From NCBI RefSeq assembly GCF_003182155.1, contig NZ_QGTG01000004.1, positions 124,001 through 188,000 on the forward strand: a DNA stretch of 64,000 bases. The letters are read 5' to 3'. This DNA comes from Chitinophaga sp. S165 (GTDB taxonomy: Bacteria; Bacteroidota; Bacteroidia; Chitinophagales; Chitinophagaceae). The notes under the pieces were generated by a model. That model ran no database searches. It was given only the letters and a program-made list of their open reading frames with translations, and was not told the DNA's origin. Both the position numbers and the translations under genes were made by a program. Below, piece by piece: positions 16,107 through 24,531 of this stretch (position 1 is the stretch's first letter; every line of letters begins with the position of its first letter).

Positions 16107-17426
16107 TTAGCTGACAACGGTTTGACGCAGCTTTACAATATTTGCAGCGCCACGTTTAATGATAATACGTGTACCACGGTCAAAGGTAAAGTACCGGTAA
16201 AACCAGTTACTGAGCACCACCAGTTTGTTCCTGAAACCAAGAAGGCTCAGGAGGTGTACCACCATCCATACCATCCAGGCCATAAAGCCGCTCAGCTTCA
16301 TACCTGCAAACTCAGCTACCGCATGGTTACGGCCGATAGTGGCCATACTGCCGAGGTCATTATACTTAAAGGCTTTCAGTCCTTTACCTGCAGATTTTAC
16401 CATCTTCACAATGTTCTCCGCTAAATTACCACCCTGCTGAATGGCCACCTGTGCCACCATCGGAAAGCCTCTCGGGAACTTAGGATCGGTCGTCATCTGG
16501 GCAATATCACCAATCGCATAGATATTCAGTGTGCCGTTTACCTGGTTAAATTCGTTTACCTGTATACGGCCGTTAGGTAATATTGATTCCTGTGGAATGC
16601 CAGCTACCGGTATACCTTTCACACCTGCCGCCCATAACAGCGACTGGGTTTTCAGTGTTTCGCCATTGCTCAACGTCAGTGTCTTGCCGTCATATTCTTT
16701 TACTACCGCATTACATAATACTTTCACACCCAGCTTCTCCAGGCTTTCCAGCGATTTCGCAGAAGAGTGTTCACTCATGCTGTTCAGTATACGGTTGCTG
16801 CCTTCAATGAGGTAGATGTTCATGAGCGATACCGGTAGTTCCGGGTAATCTTTTGGCATTATGTATTTACGCAGTTCAGCGAAAGCACCGGCCAGCTCTA
16901 CACCTGTAGGGCCGCCGCCTACCATTACGAAGTTCAGTTTAGCTTTGACCTGTTCTTCGTCTTTCAGCAACAGGCTTTCTTCGAACTGCTTGATCACATA
17001 GTTACGGATCTGTACTGCTTCAATGAGCGACTTCATGCCGATAGCATGTTCCTCAATGATCTTGTTGCCAAAGAAGTTGGTAGTGCTGCCAGTAGCAAGT
17101 ACAAGGTAGTCGTAACGTAGCTCTCCGATGCCTGTCTCCAGTATATTCTCTTCAGGACGTACGCCGGTCACTTCGGCCATACGGAAGAAAAAGTTGGATT
17201 GGTGTTTAAAGATCCCGCGAAGTGGAAAAGCAATACTATCAGTTTCAAGACCGGCTGTAGATACCTGGTAGAGGAGGGGTTGAAAGAGATGGTAGTTGTT
17301 CCGGTCCAGCATTACGATCTGTACTGGGGCGTTTTTGAGTTTTTTGGCAAGGTTAATACCACCAAAACCGCCACCTACAATTACTACTCGGGGCATTCCT
17401 GTTTCCGGGATATTCGGCTGAATCAT
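16107..17426 (-). CDS. ndh: NAD(P)/FAD-dependent oxidoreductase, type II NADH dehydrogenase (NDH-2)-like
   Basis: 439 aa. The FAD-binding Rossmann motif VVIVGGGFGGINLAKKL is at residues 14-30, and the second nucleotide motif GGGPTGVELAGAFAEL is near 167-182. The second FAD motif is IYAIGDIAQM near 305, and the segment VAQVAIQQGGNLAENI follows. The C-terminus has a hydrophobic stretch (MAWMVWMVVHLLSLLGFRNKL) typical of the membrane-anchoring tail of NDH-2. Such single-subunit enzymes pass electrons from NADH to the quinone pool without pumping protons. It is monocistronic. The symbol is by family. Confidence 0.88.
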   Translation of the reverse strand: MIQPNIPETGMPRVVIVGGGFGGINLAKKLKNAPVQIVMLDRNNYHLFQPLLYQVSTAGLETDSIAFPLRGIFKHQSNFFFRMAEVTGVRPEENILETGIGELRYDYLVLATGSTTNFFGNKIIEEHAIGMKSLIEAVQIRNYVIKQFEESLLLKDEEQVKAKLNFVMVGGGPTGVELAGAFAELRKYIMPKDYPELPVSLMNIYLIEGSNRILNSMSEHSSAKSLESLEKLGVKVLCNAVVKEYDGKTLTLSNGETLKTQSLLWAAGVKGIPVAGIPQESILPNGRIQVNEFNQVNGTLNIYAIGDIAQMTTDPKFPRGFPMVAQVAIQQGGNLAENIVKMVKSAGKGLKAFKYNDLGSMATIGRNHAVAEFAGMKLSGFMAWMVWMVVHLLSLLGFRNKLVVLSNWFYRYFTFDRGTRIIIKRGAANIVKLRQTVVS

Positions 17427-17741
17427 AATACAATCATTTAGCGATCAAAGAATTAAATTCAAAATGAACGTGCTAATGTCTTGCGACACTATGTATTCAA
17501 ACGCCGGAAATTATAAATGCATCTCAAAATTACAATACTTTCAGAAAATAATGAAAGTATATTATGAGAATGTTAAAGAATTCTATAAACAAAACTATTA
17601 TTCGCTTCGGTCAACTCCGTCAGGAATTGCTTTGTTTGTAGCCCCAAATGATAACCCAGGGTTGAATGTTTGAGGTCCTGTTCTAATCGGTTGAATGTTT
17701 ACCGTCCAGTATGGAAACGAATGTTTATCCCCCCGTACCAA
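17427..17741. other. Intergenic region with repeated GGTTGAATGTTT motif
   Basis: No convincing gene. GGTTGAATGTTT occurs at 17660-17671 and 17689-17700, and a third partial copy (CGAATGTTTA) lies near 17719-17727. A short open frame (17464-17673) has no gene-like composition or neighbour context. The region may be a remnant of an interspersed intergenic repeat. Confidence 0.5.
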
Positions 17742-17777
17742 CAAAAAAAATCCCCGATGCATGGCGTGCACCGGGGA
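17742..17777 (-). terminator. Intrinsic terminator of the aldolase gene
   Basis: On the minus strand CCCCGGTGCA pairs with TGCATCGGGG, followed by an eight-base T-run (A-run at 17743-17750 on the plus strand). Confidence 0.85.
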
Positions 17778-17798
17778 GTATACCATCTAAAAATAAGA

Positions 17799-18449
17799 TT
17801 ACATTTTCTTAGCGTCATCCAGGAACTTAGCCAGACCGATATCAGTCAGCGGGTGTTTCAGGAGACCCAGGATTGAATCCAGCGGACATGTACAAACATC
17901 AGCACCGGCTTCAGCACATTTGATGATGTGCAGTGGGTTACGGATAGAAGCTGCCAGGATTTCAGTTTTGAAGCCCTGAATGCTGTAGATCTGTGCTATC
18001 TGAGCGATCAGTTCAACGCCATCCCAGTTTGTATCATCAATACGACCGATGAAAGGAGATAAGTACGTAGCACCTGCTTTAGCGGCGAGTAAAGCCTGAC
18101 CCGCAGAGAATACCAGCGTACAGTTTGTTTTGATACCGTTGTCGGTGAACCATTTCAGCGCTTTCACACCGTCCTTGATCATTGGCACTTTCACCACGAT
18201 GTTCGGGTGGATAGCAGCCAGTTTCTTACCTTCTTCAACGATCGCGTTGAACTCGGTGGACAATACTTCTGCACTGATAGGACCGTCTACCAGCTCGCAA
18301 ATTGTTTCATAATGTTTGAGGATGTTCGCTTCGCCTTTGATGCCTTCTTTAGCCATCAGGGAAGGATTGGTGGTAACACCGTCAAGAACGCCCAGGTCGT
18401 TTGCTTCTTTTATCTGCGCAAGGTTTGCAGTATCTATGAAGAATTTCAT
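17799..18449 (-). CDS. fsa: Fructose-6-phosphate aldolase / TalC-type transaldolase
   Basis: A 216 aa protein of the short transaldolase subfamily, which forms a Schiff base on a conserved Lys. Visible motifs: MKFFIDTANLAQIKEAND at the start, DGVTTNPSLMAKEG near residues 24-37, NIVVKVPM with the catalytic Lys near 85, and TLVFSAGQALLAAKAGATYLSPF near 110-133. These enzymes either cleave fructose 6-phosphate to dihydroxyacetone and glyceraldehyde 3-phosphate, or act as transaldolases in the pentose phosphate pathway. The sequence alone does not separate the two. It is monocistronic with its own promoter and terminator. Confidence 0.9.
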   Translation of the reverse strand: MKFFIDTANLAQIKEANDLGVLDGVTTNPSLMAKEGIKGEANILKHYETICELVDGPISAEVLSTEFNAIVEEGKKLAAIHPNIVVKVPMIKDGVKALKWFTDNGIKTNCTLVFSAGQALLAAKAGATYLSPFIGRIDDTNWDGVELIAQIAQIYSIQGFKTEILAASIRNPLHIIKCAEAGADVCTCPLDSILGLLKHPLTDIGLAKFLDDAKKM

Positions 18450-18486
18450 TGTGAAATGATTTAGTCCTTTTTAATAAATGCCGCCA

Positions 18487-18517
18487 CAATAGTACGGAAC
18501 AAATAATATATAATCAA
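18487..18517 (-). promoter_or_regulatory. Probable promoter of fsa
   Basis: On the minus strand TTG (18517-18515), 20 bases, TACTATTG (18494-18487). This is one mismatch from TANNTTTG, about 40 bases upstream of the fsa start. Confidence 0.5.
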
Positions 18518-18681
18518 CAGTACTCACTGATTCATTTGGAATCAAGACAGAAAACGGACAATCACGAAATAAACAGCTGAAATGCATTGGGTAGTATCGC
18601 AGGCCATTCTTTATTGAATGAGAGTAATGGTATCACCTGAACCTATTGACTGATGGCCTGGAAAAAAAAGAAAAAAAAAAA

Positions 18682-18779
18682 CGGCAAGTTACTTACATCG
18701 CACCGCTACAACCGCCTACCCTTGCTACATTCCTGTCCTGGGGGAGTTCAGCAGGAGCTGGTCGTATAAGACTTGCCGG
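18682..18779 (-). ncRNA. ffs: Signal recognition particle RNA (small bacterial type)
   Basis: The minus strand carries the diagnostic SRP RNA apical domain: CTGAACTCCCCCAGGACAGG followed by AATGTAGCAAGGGTAG. This corresponds to the Ffh-binding symmetric and asymmetric loops with a GGAA-like tetraloop. Outer ends CGGCAAGT and ACTTGCCG close the stem, giving a rod of about 98 bases. The RNA joins Ffh to target ribosomes making membrane proteins. A long T-run (the A-run at 18662-18681 on the plus strand) terminates it. A consensus promoter lies directly upstream. Ends are estimated to within a few bases. No protein-coding gene overlaps it. Confidence 0.93.
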
Positions 18780-18782
18780 GTG

Positions 18783-18813
18783 CAAATGTACACTAATTGG
18801 AATAAATAACAAA
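18783..18813 (-). promoter_or_regulatory. Consensus promoter of the SRP RNA gene
   Basis: On the minus strand TTTG (18813-18810), exactly 19 bases, TACATTTG (18790-18783). Transcription is expected to start about 18780-18778, at the base of the SRP RNA stem. Confidence 0.85.
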
Positions 18814-19034
18814 TCCTGAGAGAAGAATTATCAGAAAAATTTAAAAAAGTGAACAAAAAAAGCTGTCTGCAGTGATCAATTCTGTGCCATTTGATGTTAT
18901 AATTCCTGTACAAAGTGACCGGTTGAAGCTTACTGTAGCTCCATGTTCCATAAAAAACATTCAATAAACTACCATTTACCAGGTATAATGTTCATTATTT
19001 ATACATCATCAACCTTAAACCTAAACCTTTAATT

Positions 19035-19487
19035 ATGCAAGACGTTTCATACGAGTCTTCAGGCGCTGCCGCAGCTATGGGCGGAGCATTCATTTTCTTT
19101 ATGGTAATTTATCTGGCTGTTATCGTATTAATGGTCGTTTGCGGCTGGAAGATATTTGAAAAGGCTGGTAAACCCGGCTGGGCTTCGATTGTCCCTATTT
19201 ACAGCGCAATTGTGATGCTGGAGATTGTAGGAAAACCCTGGTGGTATATTTTCATGTTCCTGATCCCTATTTACGGATGGATTGTTCTTCCCATCATGAT
19301 AACACATGATTTCAGCAAGAGCTTCGGAAAAGACGTCGGGTTTACAATCGGGCTCATTTTCCTGCCTATGATATTTTATCCTATCCTCGCCTTTAGCAGG
19401 GACATCCATTATATCGGTCCTGCCGGCCGTCCCGCAGGTCCCGCACTGGATAGCCAGATCGGCAGTATAGGTACTACCGCTGTTTAA
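19035..19487 (+). CDS. DUF5684-like integral membrane protein
   Basis: 150 aa with about four hydrophobic segments: AFIFFMVIYLAVIVLMVVCG, IVPIYSAIVMLEIVG, WYIFMFLIPIYGWIVLPIMI and TIGLIFLPMIFYPILAF. The motif KAGKPGWASIVPIYSAI followed by a KPWWYI segment is typical of DUF5684 proteins, sometimes found beside signal peptidases. The function is unknown. The C-terminus is Gly/Pro-rich (GPAGRPAGPALD). A TATAAT-like box occurs at about 18984, but I do not claim it as the promoter. Confidence 0.75.
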   Translation: MQDVSYESSGAAAAMGGAFIFFMVIYLAVIVLMVVCGWKIFEKAGKPGWASIVPIYSAIVMLEIVGKPWWYIFMFLIPIYGWIVLPIMITHDFSKSFGKDVGFTIGLIFLPMIFYPILAFSRDIHYIGPAGRPAGPALDSQIGSIGTTAV

Positions 19488-19512
19488 TTACTTTTTGCCA
19501 TAATAGTTACCT

Positions 19513-19547
19513 TGCCGGTTGCCATTTCTTTGGCGACCGGCATTTTT
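19513..19547 (+). terminator. Intrinsic terminator
   Basis: TGCCGGT (19513-19519) pairs with ACCGGCA (19536-19542), with the inner GCC/GGC extending the helix. A T-run follows. It lies at the convergent junction with the RDD gene. Confidence 0.75.
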
Positions 19548-20273
19548 CTATCGGGTAGTATAATAGTTATAGTCATTTAATACCGTTTCCAGGAACTCCT
19601 CCGGCTGCATATCCGTTTTAATGTCCAGCACATCCTTTACGCGGTATGCCACCCGGGCCGCCAGCTCCGCATTATTCGACTTAATGGCCTGGTCCATCAG
19701 CGTTTTGATCTTGTTCATATCCCTGTCAGACAACTTAAGGATCTGAGGGAAACGCGGCTGATAGTCCACTGCAGACATGTCCCTGAAAATTGTCTCAGCC
19801 AGGCTGGCCTTTGTTTTGGTGCTCACTACGATCGTTCCCGCTACAATATCCCCGATGCGTTGATCATACGGAGACCTTACTATGGCTATAATAGGAATAA
19901 TACCGTTCCAGAAAATATAAGGCGTTTCCAGCATGCGGAACAGCCATCTGATCAGGTGCTGGCTGATACTCGGTTTACCCCCCTGCATATTCCTCACTTT
20001 AATGTTCATCACCAGCTTACCCGGCGTCTGCCCGTTCATAAGGATCTCAAAAACAAGGAAATAGAGCATTATGGGCAGAATGCCGAAAAAGAAATATACC
20101 ACATAGGAATAGGTCTCTCCCAATTGAAGGTTTCTCACCGTATACACCAATGCGATGCCATACACCAGTCTGATAAGACAGTCAAACAGCCAGGCAAGAA
20201 AGCGCTGGATGAGTTTGGCTGTCTCAAATTCAAGTTCTATATTAAAAGAAGTGGGTATTTTTATATAGGCCAT
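19548..20273 (-). CDS. RDD family membrane protein
   Basis: 241 aa. The N-terminal half has the RDD fold: KLIQRFLAWLFDCLIRLVYG (Arg and Asp of the RDD signature), VYFFFGILPIMLYFLVFEIL, NGQTPGKLVMNIKV (typical GQTPGK) and PYDQRIGDIVAGTIVV (the second Asp motif). The C-terminal part is soluble and alpha-helical (SDRDMNKIKTLMDQAI). RDD proteins are membrane proteins of mostly unknown role, some with Na+/H+ antiport activity. It is divergent from the SpoIIM-MoxR-DUF58 operon, with which RDD genes commonly travel. Confidence 0.88.
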   Translation of the reverse strand: MAYIKIPTSFNIELEFETAKLIQRFLAWLFDCLIRLVYGIALVYTVRNLQLGETYSYVVYFFFGILPIMLYFLVFEILMNGQTPGKLVMNIKVRNMQGGKPSISQHLIRWLFRMLETPYIFWNGIIPIIAIVRSPYDQRIGDIVAGTIVVSTKTKASLAETIFRDMSAVDYQPRFPQILKLSDRDMNKIKTLMDQAIKSNNAELAARVAYRVKDVLDIKTDMQPEEFLETVLNDYNYYTTR

Positions 20274-20468
20274 ATATAAAATTACTGATTAATGTATATG
20301 TTTGTAAGCAGTCCGTAGAACTGGATTAAAACTAGCGACAATATTTTAATAAATATCAGCTGCCCGGGTCTTTTTTTGTATATTCTGAGCGGCATTTTTT
20401 TAAATGAACAAACTGGTAGCTGATCCATTCCTGTTATCAGTTGAGGATGACGGACTAACAGACAACCC

Positions 20469-21452
20469 ATGCGTGAATCAACCTTCATAAAAAAGAATAT
20501 CGAGCGCTGGAAAACATACCAGGAGCAACCGGCTAATGATCCGGACGAGATGGCAGAGCGCTTTACCAGTCTGCTGGATGATCTGGCTTATGCCAAAACT
20601 TTCTATAGCTTCAGCAAGGTTACCAGTTATATCAATAGTCTGGCAGCTGGAATTTATCATCACATCTATGGCAATCGTAAGGAGCAGGATGGCCGTGTCC
20701 GCAACTTCTTCGTTTATGAATTGCCGTTGTTGTTCCGTAAGCACCATCGTTTATTCCTGTTCACCTTTTTATTCTTCCTCCTGTTCTGTGTGATGAGCGC
20801 GTTTTCTGCCGCCCACGACGAAACATTTGTGCGTGGTGTGCTTGGAGATGAATATGTAAGCATGACCGAACAGAATATCAGTAATGGCGATCCCTTTGGT
20901 GTATACAAGCAGGAAAACGAATTAGTGATGTTCCTCAGGATTGCCCAGAATAATATAACTGTGGCCATGATGACCTTCATCGCCGGTCTTACGCTCGGCA
21001 TCGGTACGCTCTGGCTGTTAATGAAAAACGCCGTTATGCTGGGCGCTTTCCAGTATTACTTCTTTTCAAAAGGATTAGGTTTAAAATCAGTCCTGGTGAT
21101 CTGGATCCATGGCACCCTGGAGATCTCAGCTATCGTAATAGCCGGTTGCGCCGGTTTGGTAATGGTCAGCGGCCTCATATTTCCCGGTACCCGCAAAAGG
21201 TTAGACGCCCTGAAAAATACTGCCCGCGATGGTGTAAAGATATTAGTGACGCTCATACCCATCTTTATAGTAGCGGCTTTCCTGGAAGGCTTCGTAACGC
21301 GGCATACGGCGATGCCTATATGGGTGAGTGTCAGTATATTATCGGTATCACTGATATTTATCGTTAGCTACTTTATTATATACCCGATCTATCTGCATCG
21401 CAAAGGATATAAGCTCGGACCAAAAGCAAATATTATAAAGCCTGTTAAATGA
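20469..21452 (+). CDS. Stage II sporulation protein M (SpoIIM) family membrane protein
   Basis: 327 aa, first gene of a five-gene overlapping operon. The N-terminal 90 residues are soluble (MRESTFIKKNIERWKTYQEQ). Several membrane helices follow: LFLFTFLFFLLFCVMSAFSAA, NITVAMMTFIAGLTLGIGTL, SAIVIAGCAGLVMVSGLIFPG, ILVTLIPIFIVAAFLEGF and SILSVSLIFIVSYFIIYPIY. The LGAFQYYFFSKGL and HGTLEISAIVIAG segments are family hallmarks. In this phylum the family is not linked to sporulation; its role within MoxR-DUF58 operons is unknown. The ATG of the next gene overlaps its stop codon. Confidence 0.85.
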   Translation: MRESTFIKKNIERWKTYQEQPANDPDEMAERFTSLLDDLAYAKTFYSFSKVTSYINSLAAGIYHHIYGNRKEQDGRVRNFFVYELPLLFRKHHRLFLFTFLFFLLFCVMSAFSAAHDETFVRGVLGDEYVSMTEQNISNGDPFGVYKQENELVMFLRIAQNNITVAMMTFIAGLTLGIGTLWLLMKNAVMLGAFQYYFFSKGLGLKSVLVIWIHGTLEISAIVIAGCAGLVMVSGLIFPGTRKRLDALKNTARDGVKILVTLIPIFIVAAFLEGFVTRHTAMPIWVSVSILSVSLIFIVSYFIIYPIYLHRKGYKLGPKANIIKPVK

Positions 21453-22309
21453 GGAAAACGCACGTTCATTATATCCTGATATTATTGTGCCTGCCGTTAT
21501 TTACTAAAGCGCAGGAATCTGTGCCTGCTGAGAAATGGGACTCAATGGTAGCTGCTGATATGGTTGCTACTGCCGGAAAAAGAGAAGCAGCGGAAGAAGA
21601 AGAAGAAACCACCAGGGCAACTGTAACAGATAGCCCGGTGGAGGAGCATTATCTGTGGGATCAGGCATCGCCGGCTATGGCAGATACAATAGAATCTTAT
21701 GCAGACTATCCGTTAGTGATACGTGCAGTGCCCGATACGCTCATGAACGTATTACTGGCCGACAAGGACCTTAAATACGAAAAAAAGAAACCAGAGGAGA
21801 GGAGAAATTCACCCTGGTTAGCACGGCTCTTCGCAGGACTTGTAAATTTAATCGGACTATTCCCCGTAGTGATCGTCTGTATTGTGGTAGGTTGTGTGGG
21901 ACTGCTGTTGTATCAATACCTCAAGCAAAATGGATATCTCCTGAAGAAAACGAAAGTTGATAGTGATAAAACAGTAAAACTGACAGATGAAGAACTGGAA
22001 GCAGATACCTATCATCAGCTGATAGAACAGGCCATCTCTACCGGTGGCTTCAGAGCGGCAGTAAGGTTATTATATCTGCAAACATTGCGGGTATTGGTTG
22101 ACAAAGGGATCGTTACCTACAGCAGAGAAAAAACGAATGCGGCTTATTTACGCAGCTTAGTGTCTACGCCGTGGTATAAAACATTTGCAACGCTGACACT
22201 GGATTATGAATATATCTGGTACGGAGAATTACCTGTGAATGACGAGCAGTTCAGCGTTATTCACAAACAGTTCCGTCAATTTATGAACGAATTAGGCTAT
22301 ACCCGGTGA
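21449..22309 (+). CDS. DUF4129 domain protein
   Basis: 286 aa. A signal-like N-terminus (HYILILLCLPLFTKAQ) is followed by an acidic linker (EAAEEEEETT). One transmembrane helix lies near residues 136-157 (GLFPVVIVCIVVGCVGLLLY). The cytoplasmic C-terminal helical region has LIEQAISTGGFRAAVRLLYL and the YIWYGELPVNDEQF signature typical of DUF4129. It overlaps the upstream gene by four bases (ATGA) and the downstream gene by four (GTGA). Its role in the operon is unknown. Confidence 0.8.
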   Translation: MRKTHVHYILILLCLPLFTKAQESVPAEKWDSMVAADMVATAGKREAAEEEEETTRATVTDSPVEEHYLWDQASPAMADTIESYADYPLVIRAVPDTLMNVLLADKDLKYEKKKPEERRNSPWLARLFAGLVNLIGLFPVVIVCIVVGCVGLLLYQYLKQNGYLLKKTKVDSDKTVKLTDEELEADTYHQLIEQAISTGGFRAAVRLLYLQTLRVLVDKGIVTYSREKTNAAYLRSLVSTPWYKTFATLTLDYEYIWYGELPVNDEQFSVIHKQFRQFMNELGYTR

Positions 22310-23541
22310 AATCAAAACAAATAGCAATCATTAGCGCCATTATCCTGGTATTTTTAATCCTGCTCGCCATATCATCACGTACAGGTAAGCCGGATAATAA
22401 AAATATTGACGACAAGGAACTCATGCGCCAAAGCTTTTCCTATAAAGATAAAAGCCCCGGTGGATGTTATGCCATGTTCAAGGTTTTGTCCTCCCTGTTT
22501 TATTACGATATCAAACCACAGGTAGTTACCAAACCTTTTACACGCACTTACAGCAAGGATGAGACTCTGTCTTCGACAGACTATAATCTCTACGTTTTAG
22601 TGGCAGACAGATTATATACTTCAGCAGAGGACGCAAGGAATATGGTCAAATTTGCTTCAGCGGGCAATCAGCTGTTCATAGCTACAAACCGGCCTGATAG
22701 CCTGTTGTTGGAATATCTGAATATTTCTGTGGATGATGAGGGAATTTTTCAATCGCTCACCAATGCAGACCAGCGTTATGTAAACCGGCATCTGGCGCCC
22801 GATACGGCCTTTTCTCAAAAAGGTATTAAGGCAGGAAGTTATGTAACGAAGATGGACACAAGCCATACGACCATATTGGGAACAGATGCTTTCAACCGGC
22901 CTAACTTTGTAAAGATATTTGTTGGCGAAGGTGCTGTGTTCTTATTGTTGCAGCCATCCACGTTAACGAACTACTTCCTGATGAACAAGCGTAATATGGT
23001 GTCGCTGGAAAGACAACTTGCATATACTAATCTGTATATGGACCATGTATACTGGGATGAGTTTTATAAATATCAGAACTACCGCCAGTCAGGCGATTTC
23101 AGTGAATGGCAGGTATTGATGCGTTATCCTGCTATGCGCTGGGCACTATGGCTGGCAGTTGCATTACTGCTGCTCTACATACTGTTTGAAAGCAAGCGCC
23201 GCCAGCGGATCATCCCCGAGAAACCAATACTGGTAAATAATTCGCTGGAGTTTGTAGATGCACTGGGCCAGTTATACTACCAGCAGCACGATAACCGCAA
23301 TCTGGCGCAGAAGATCATATTGCAGTGGCAGGAGTTTATACGTACGAGATATTATCTGAATACAAATAACCTGGATGCCGCATTTGCAGATGCGTTATCG
23401 CGCAAGGCAGTAATGCCGCTCGAACAGGTCAACGATATTCTGCAAAGCATCAGGGAAGTGCAATCCGAATACACAATAACGGATGAATACCTGCAGCGAT
23501 TTTATAAAAATATACAAGCGTTTTATTTAAATACGAAATAA
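22306..23541 (+). CDS. DUF4350 domain membrane protein
   Basis: 411 aa using a GTG start inside the GTGA overlap with the preceding stop. An N-terminal helix ([19 protein letters not shown]) precedes the DUF4350-like domain, which has [20 protein letters not shown] and a receiver-like fold. A second helix is near residues 280-300 ([23 protein letters not shown]) and a helical C-terminal region follows. The protein is likely anchored at the inner membrane. It overlaps the MoxR gene by one base (TAATG). Confidence 0.8.
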   Translation: MKSKQIAIISAIILVFLILLAISSRTGKPDNKNIDDKELMRQSFSYKDKSPGGCYAMFKVLSSLFYYDIKPQVVTKPFTRTYSKDETLSSTDYNLYVLVADRLYTSAEDARNMVKFASAGNQLFIATNRPDSLLLEYLNISVDDEGIFQSLTNADQRYVNRHLAPDTAFSQKGIKAGSYVTKMDTSHTTILGTDAFNRPNFVKIFVGEGAVFLLLQPSTLTNYFLMNKRNMVSLERQLAYTNLYMDHVYWDEFYKYQNYRQSGDFSEWQVLMRYPAMRWALWLAVALLLLYILFESKRRQRIIPEKPILVNNSLEFVDALGQLYYQQHDNRNLAQKIILQWQEFIRTRYYLNTNNLDAAFADALSRKAVMPLEQVNDILQSIREVQSEYTITDEYLQRFYKNIQAFYLNTK

Positions 23542-24521
23542 TGGAGGAAACTACATTTCAGCCCCGTACAGATTTTACCGCTCTTCATCAATCGGTAGCT
23601 GCTATCCGGGAACAGATCGGAAAGGTTATTATTGGTCAGCATGAGATGATCGACCTGTTAATAGCAGGGCTGCTTACACATGGCCATGTACTGATAGAAG
23701 GTGTGCCGGGAGTAGCCAAAACCCTGACCGCTAAATTACTGGCGCGCTGTATTGATGCTGACTTCTCCAGGCTCCAGTTCACACCCGACATCATGCCTGC
23801 GGATGTGGTAGGTACTTCAATATTTAACCCGGAGAAAAGAGAGTTTGAATACAAACATGGTCCGGTATTCAGCAATCTTGTATTGATAGATGAGATCAAC
23901 CGTGCTCCTGCAAAAACACAGGCAGCCCTGTTTGAAGTGATGGAAGAAAGGCAGGTAACTAACGATGGTATCACACATCATTTGCCCGCACCTTTTATGG
24001 TAGTGGCTACGCAGAACCCGATAGAGCAGGAGGGTACTTACCGCTTGCCTGAAGCACAGTTAGACCGTTTCCTTTTCAAGATAGAAGTGAAGTATCCTGC
24101 ATTAGCGGAAGAGATCTCTATGTTACAGGCCATGCACCGGTACAATGGTTTATCGGATCTTACACAGCTTGTAGAGCGTGTGGTGACAGCCACAGAGATC
24201 ATAAACTATCAGCTACTGGTGCGTAAAGTACATATTGAAGATAAATTACTACACTACATCGCTTCGCTGATCCATGAAACACGTAATAATGCTTCATTGT
24301 ATCTGGGGGCATCACCACGTGCATCACTGGCTGTAATGAATTGTGCAAAGGCGACTGCCGCTATGAATGGCCGCGATTTCGTTACGCCTGATGATATTGT
24401 AAGCATGCTGCCGCATGTATTACGCCATCGTATTATGCTCACGCCTGAACGTGAAATGGAAGGCATTACTGCAGATGAAGTGATCTCACAGATCGTGAAA
24501 TCAGTGGAAGTACCGAGGTAA
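23541..24521 (+). CDS. MoxR family AAA+ ATPase
   Basis: 326 aa. Walker A GVPGVAKT is at residues 54-61 and Walker [16 protein letters not shown] near 112-126. Sensor 1 is [20 protein letters not shown] near 153-172, and the C-terminal lid contains [13 protein letters not shown]. MoxR ATPases act as chaperones that activate or insert partners, usually encoded beside DUF58 or VWA proteins, as here. A DUF58 gene begins 11 bases downstream. Confidence 0.93.
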   Translation: MEETTFQPRTDFTALHQSVAAIREQIGKVIIGQHEMIDLLIAGLLTHGHVLIEGVPGVAKTLTAKLLARCIDADFSRLQFTPDIMPADVVGTSIFNPEKREFEYKHGPVFSNLVLIDEINRAPAKTQAALFEVMEERQVTNDGITHHLPAPFMVVATQNPIEQEGTYRLPEAQLDRFLFKIEVKYPALAEEISMLQAMHRYNGLSDLTQLVERVVTATEIINYQLLVRKVHIEDKLLHYIASLIHETRNNASLYLGASPRASLAVMNCAKATAAMNGRDFVTPDDIVSMLPHVLRHRIMLTPEREMEGITADEVISQIVKSVEVPR

Positions 24522-24531
24522 ATACAATTGT

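Noticed and set aside
17464-17673. 69-codon open frame between ndh and fsa
   Set aside because: No recognisable motif, and it ends within the repeated GGTTGAATGTTT region; likely chance.
18725-18964. 79-codon open frame on the minus strand
   Set aside because: Overlaps the SRP RNA and its promoter.
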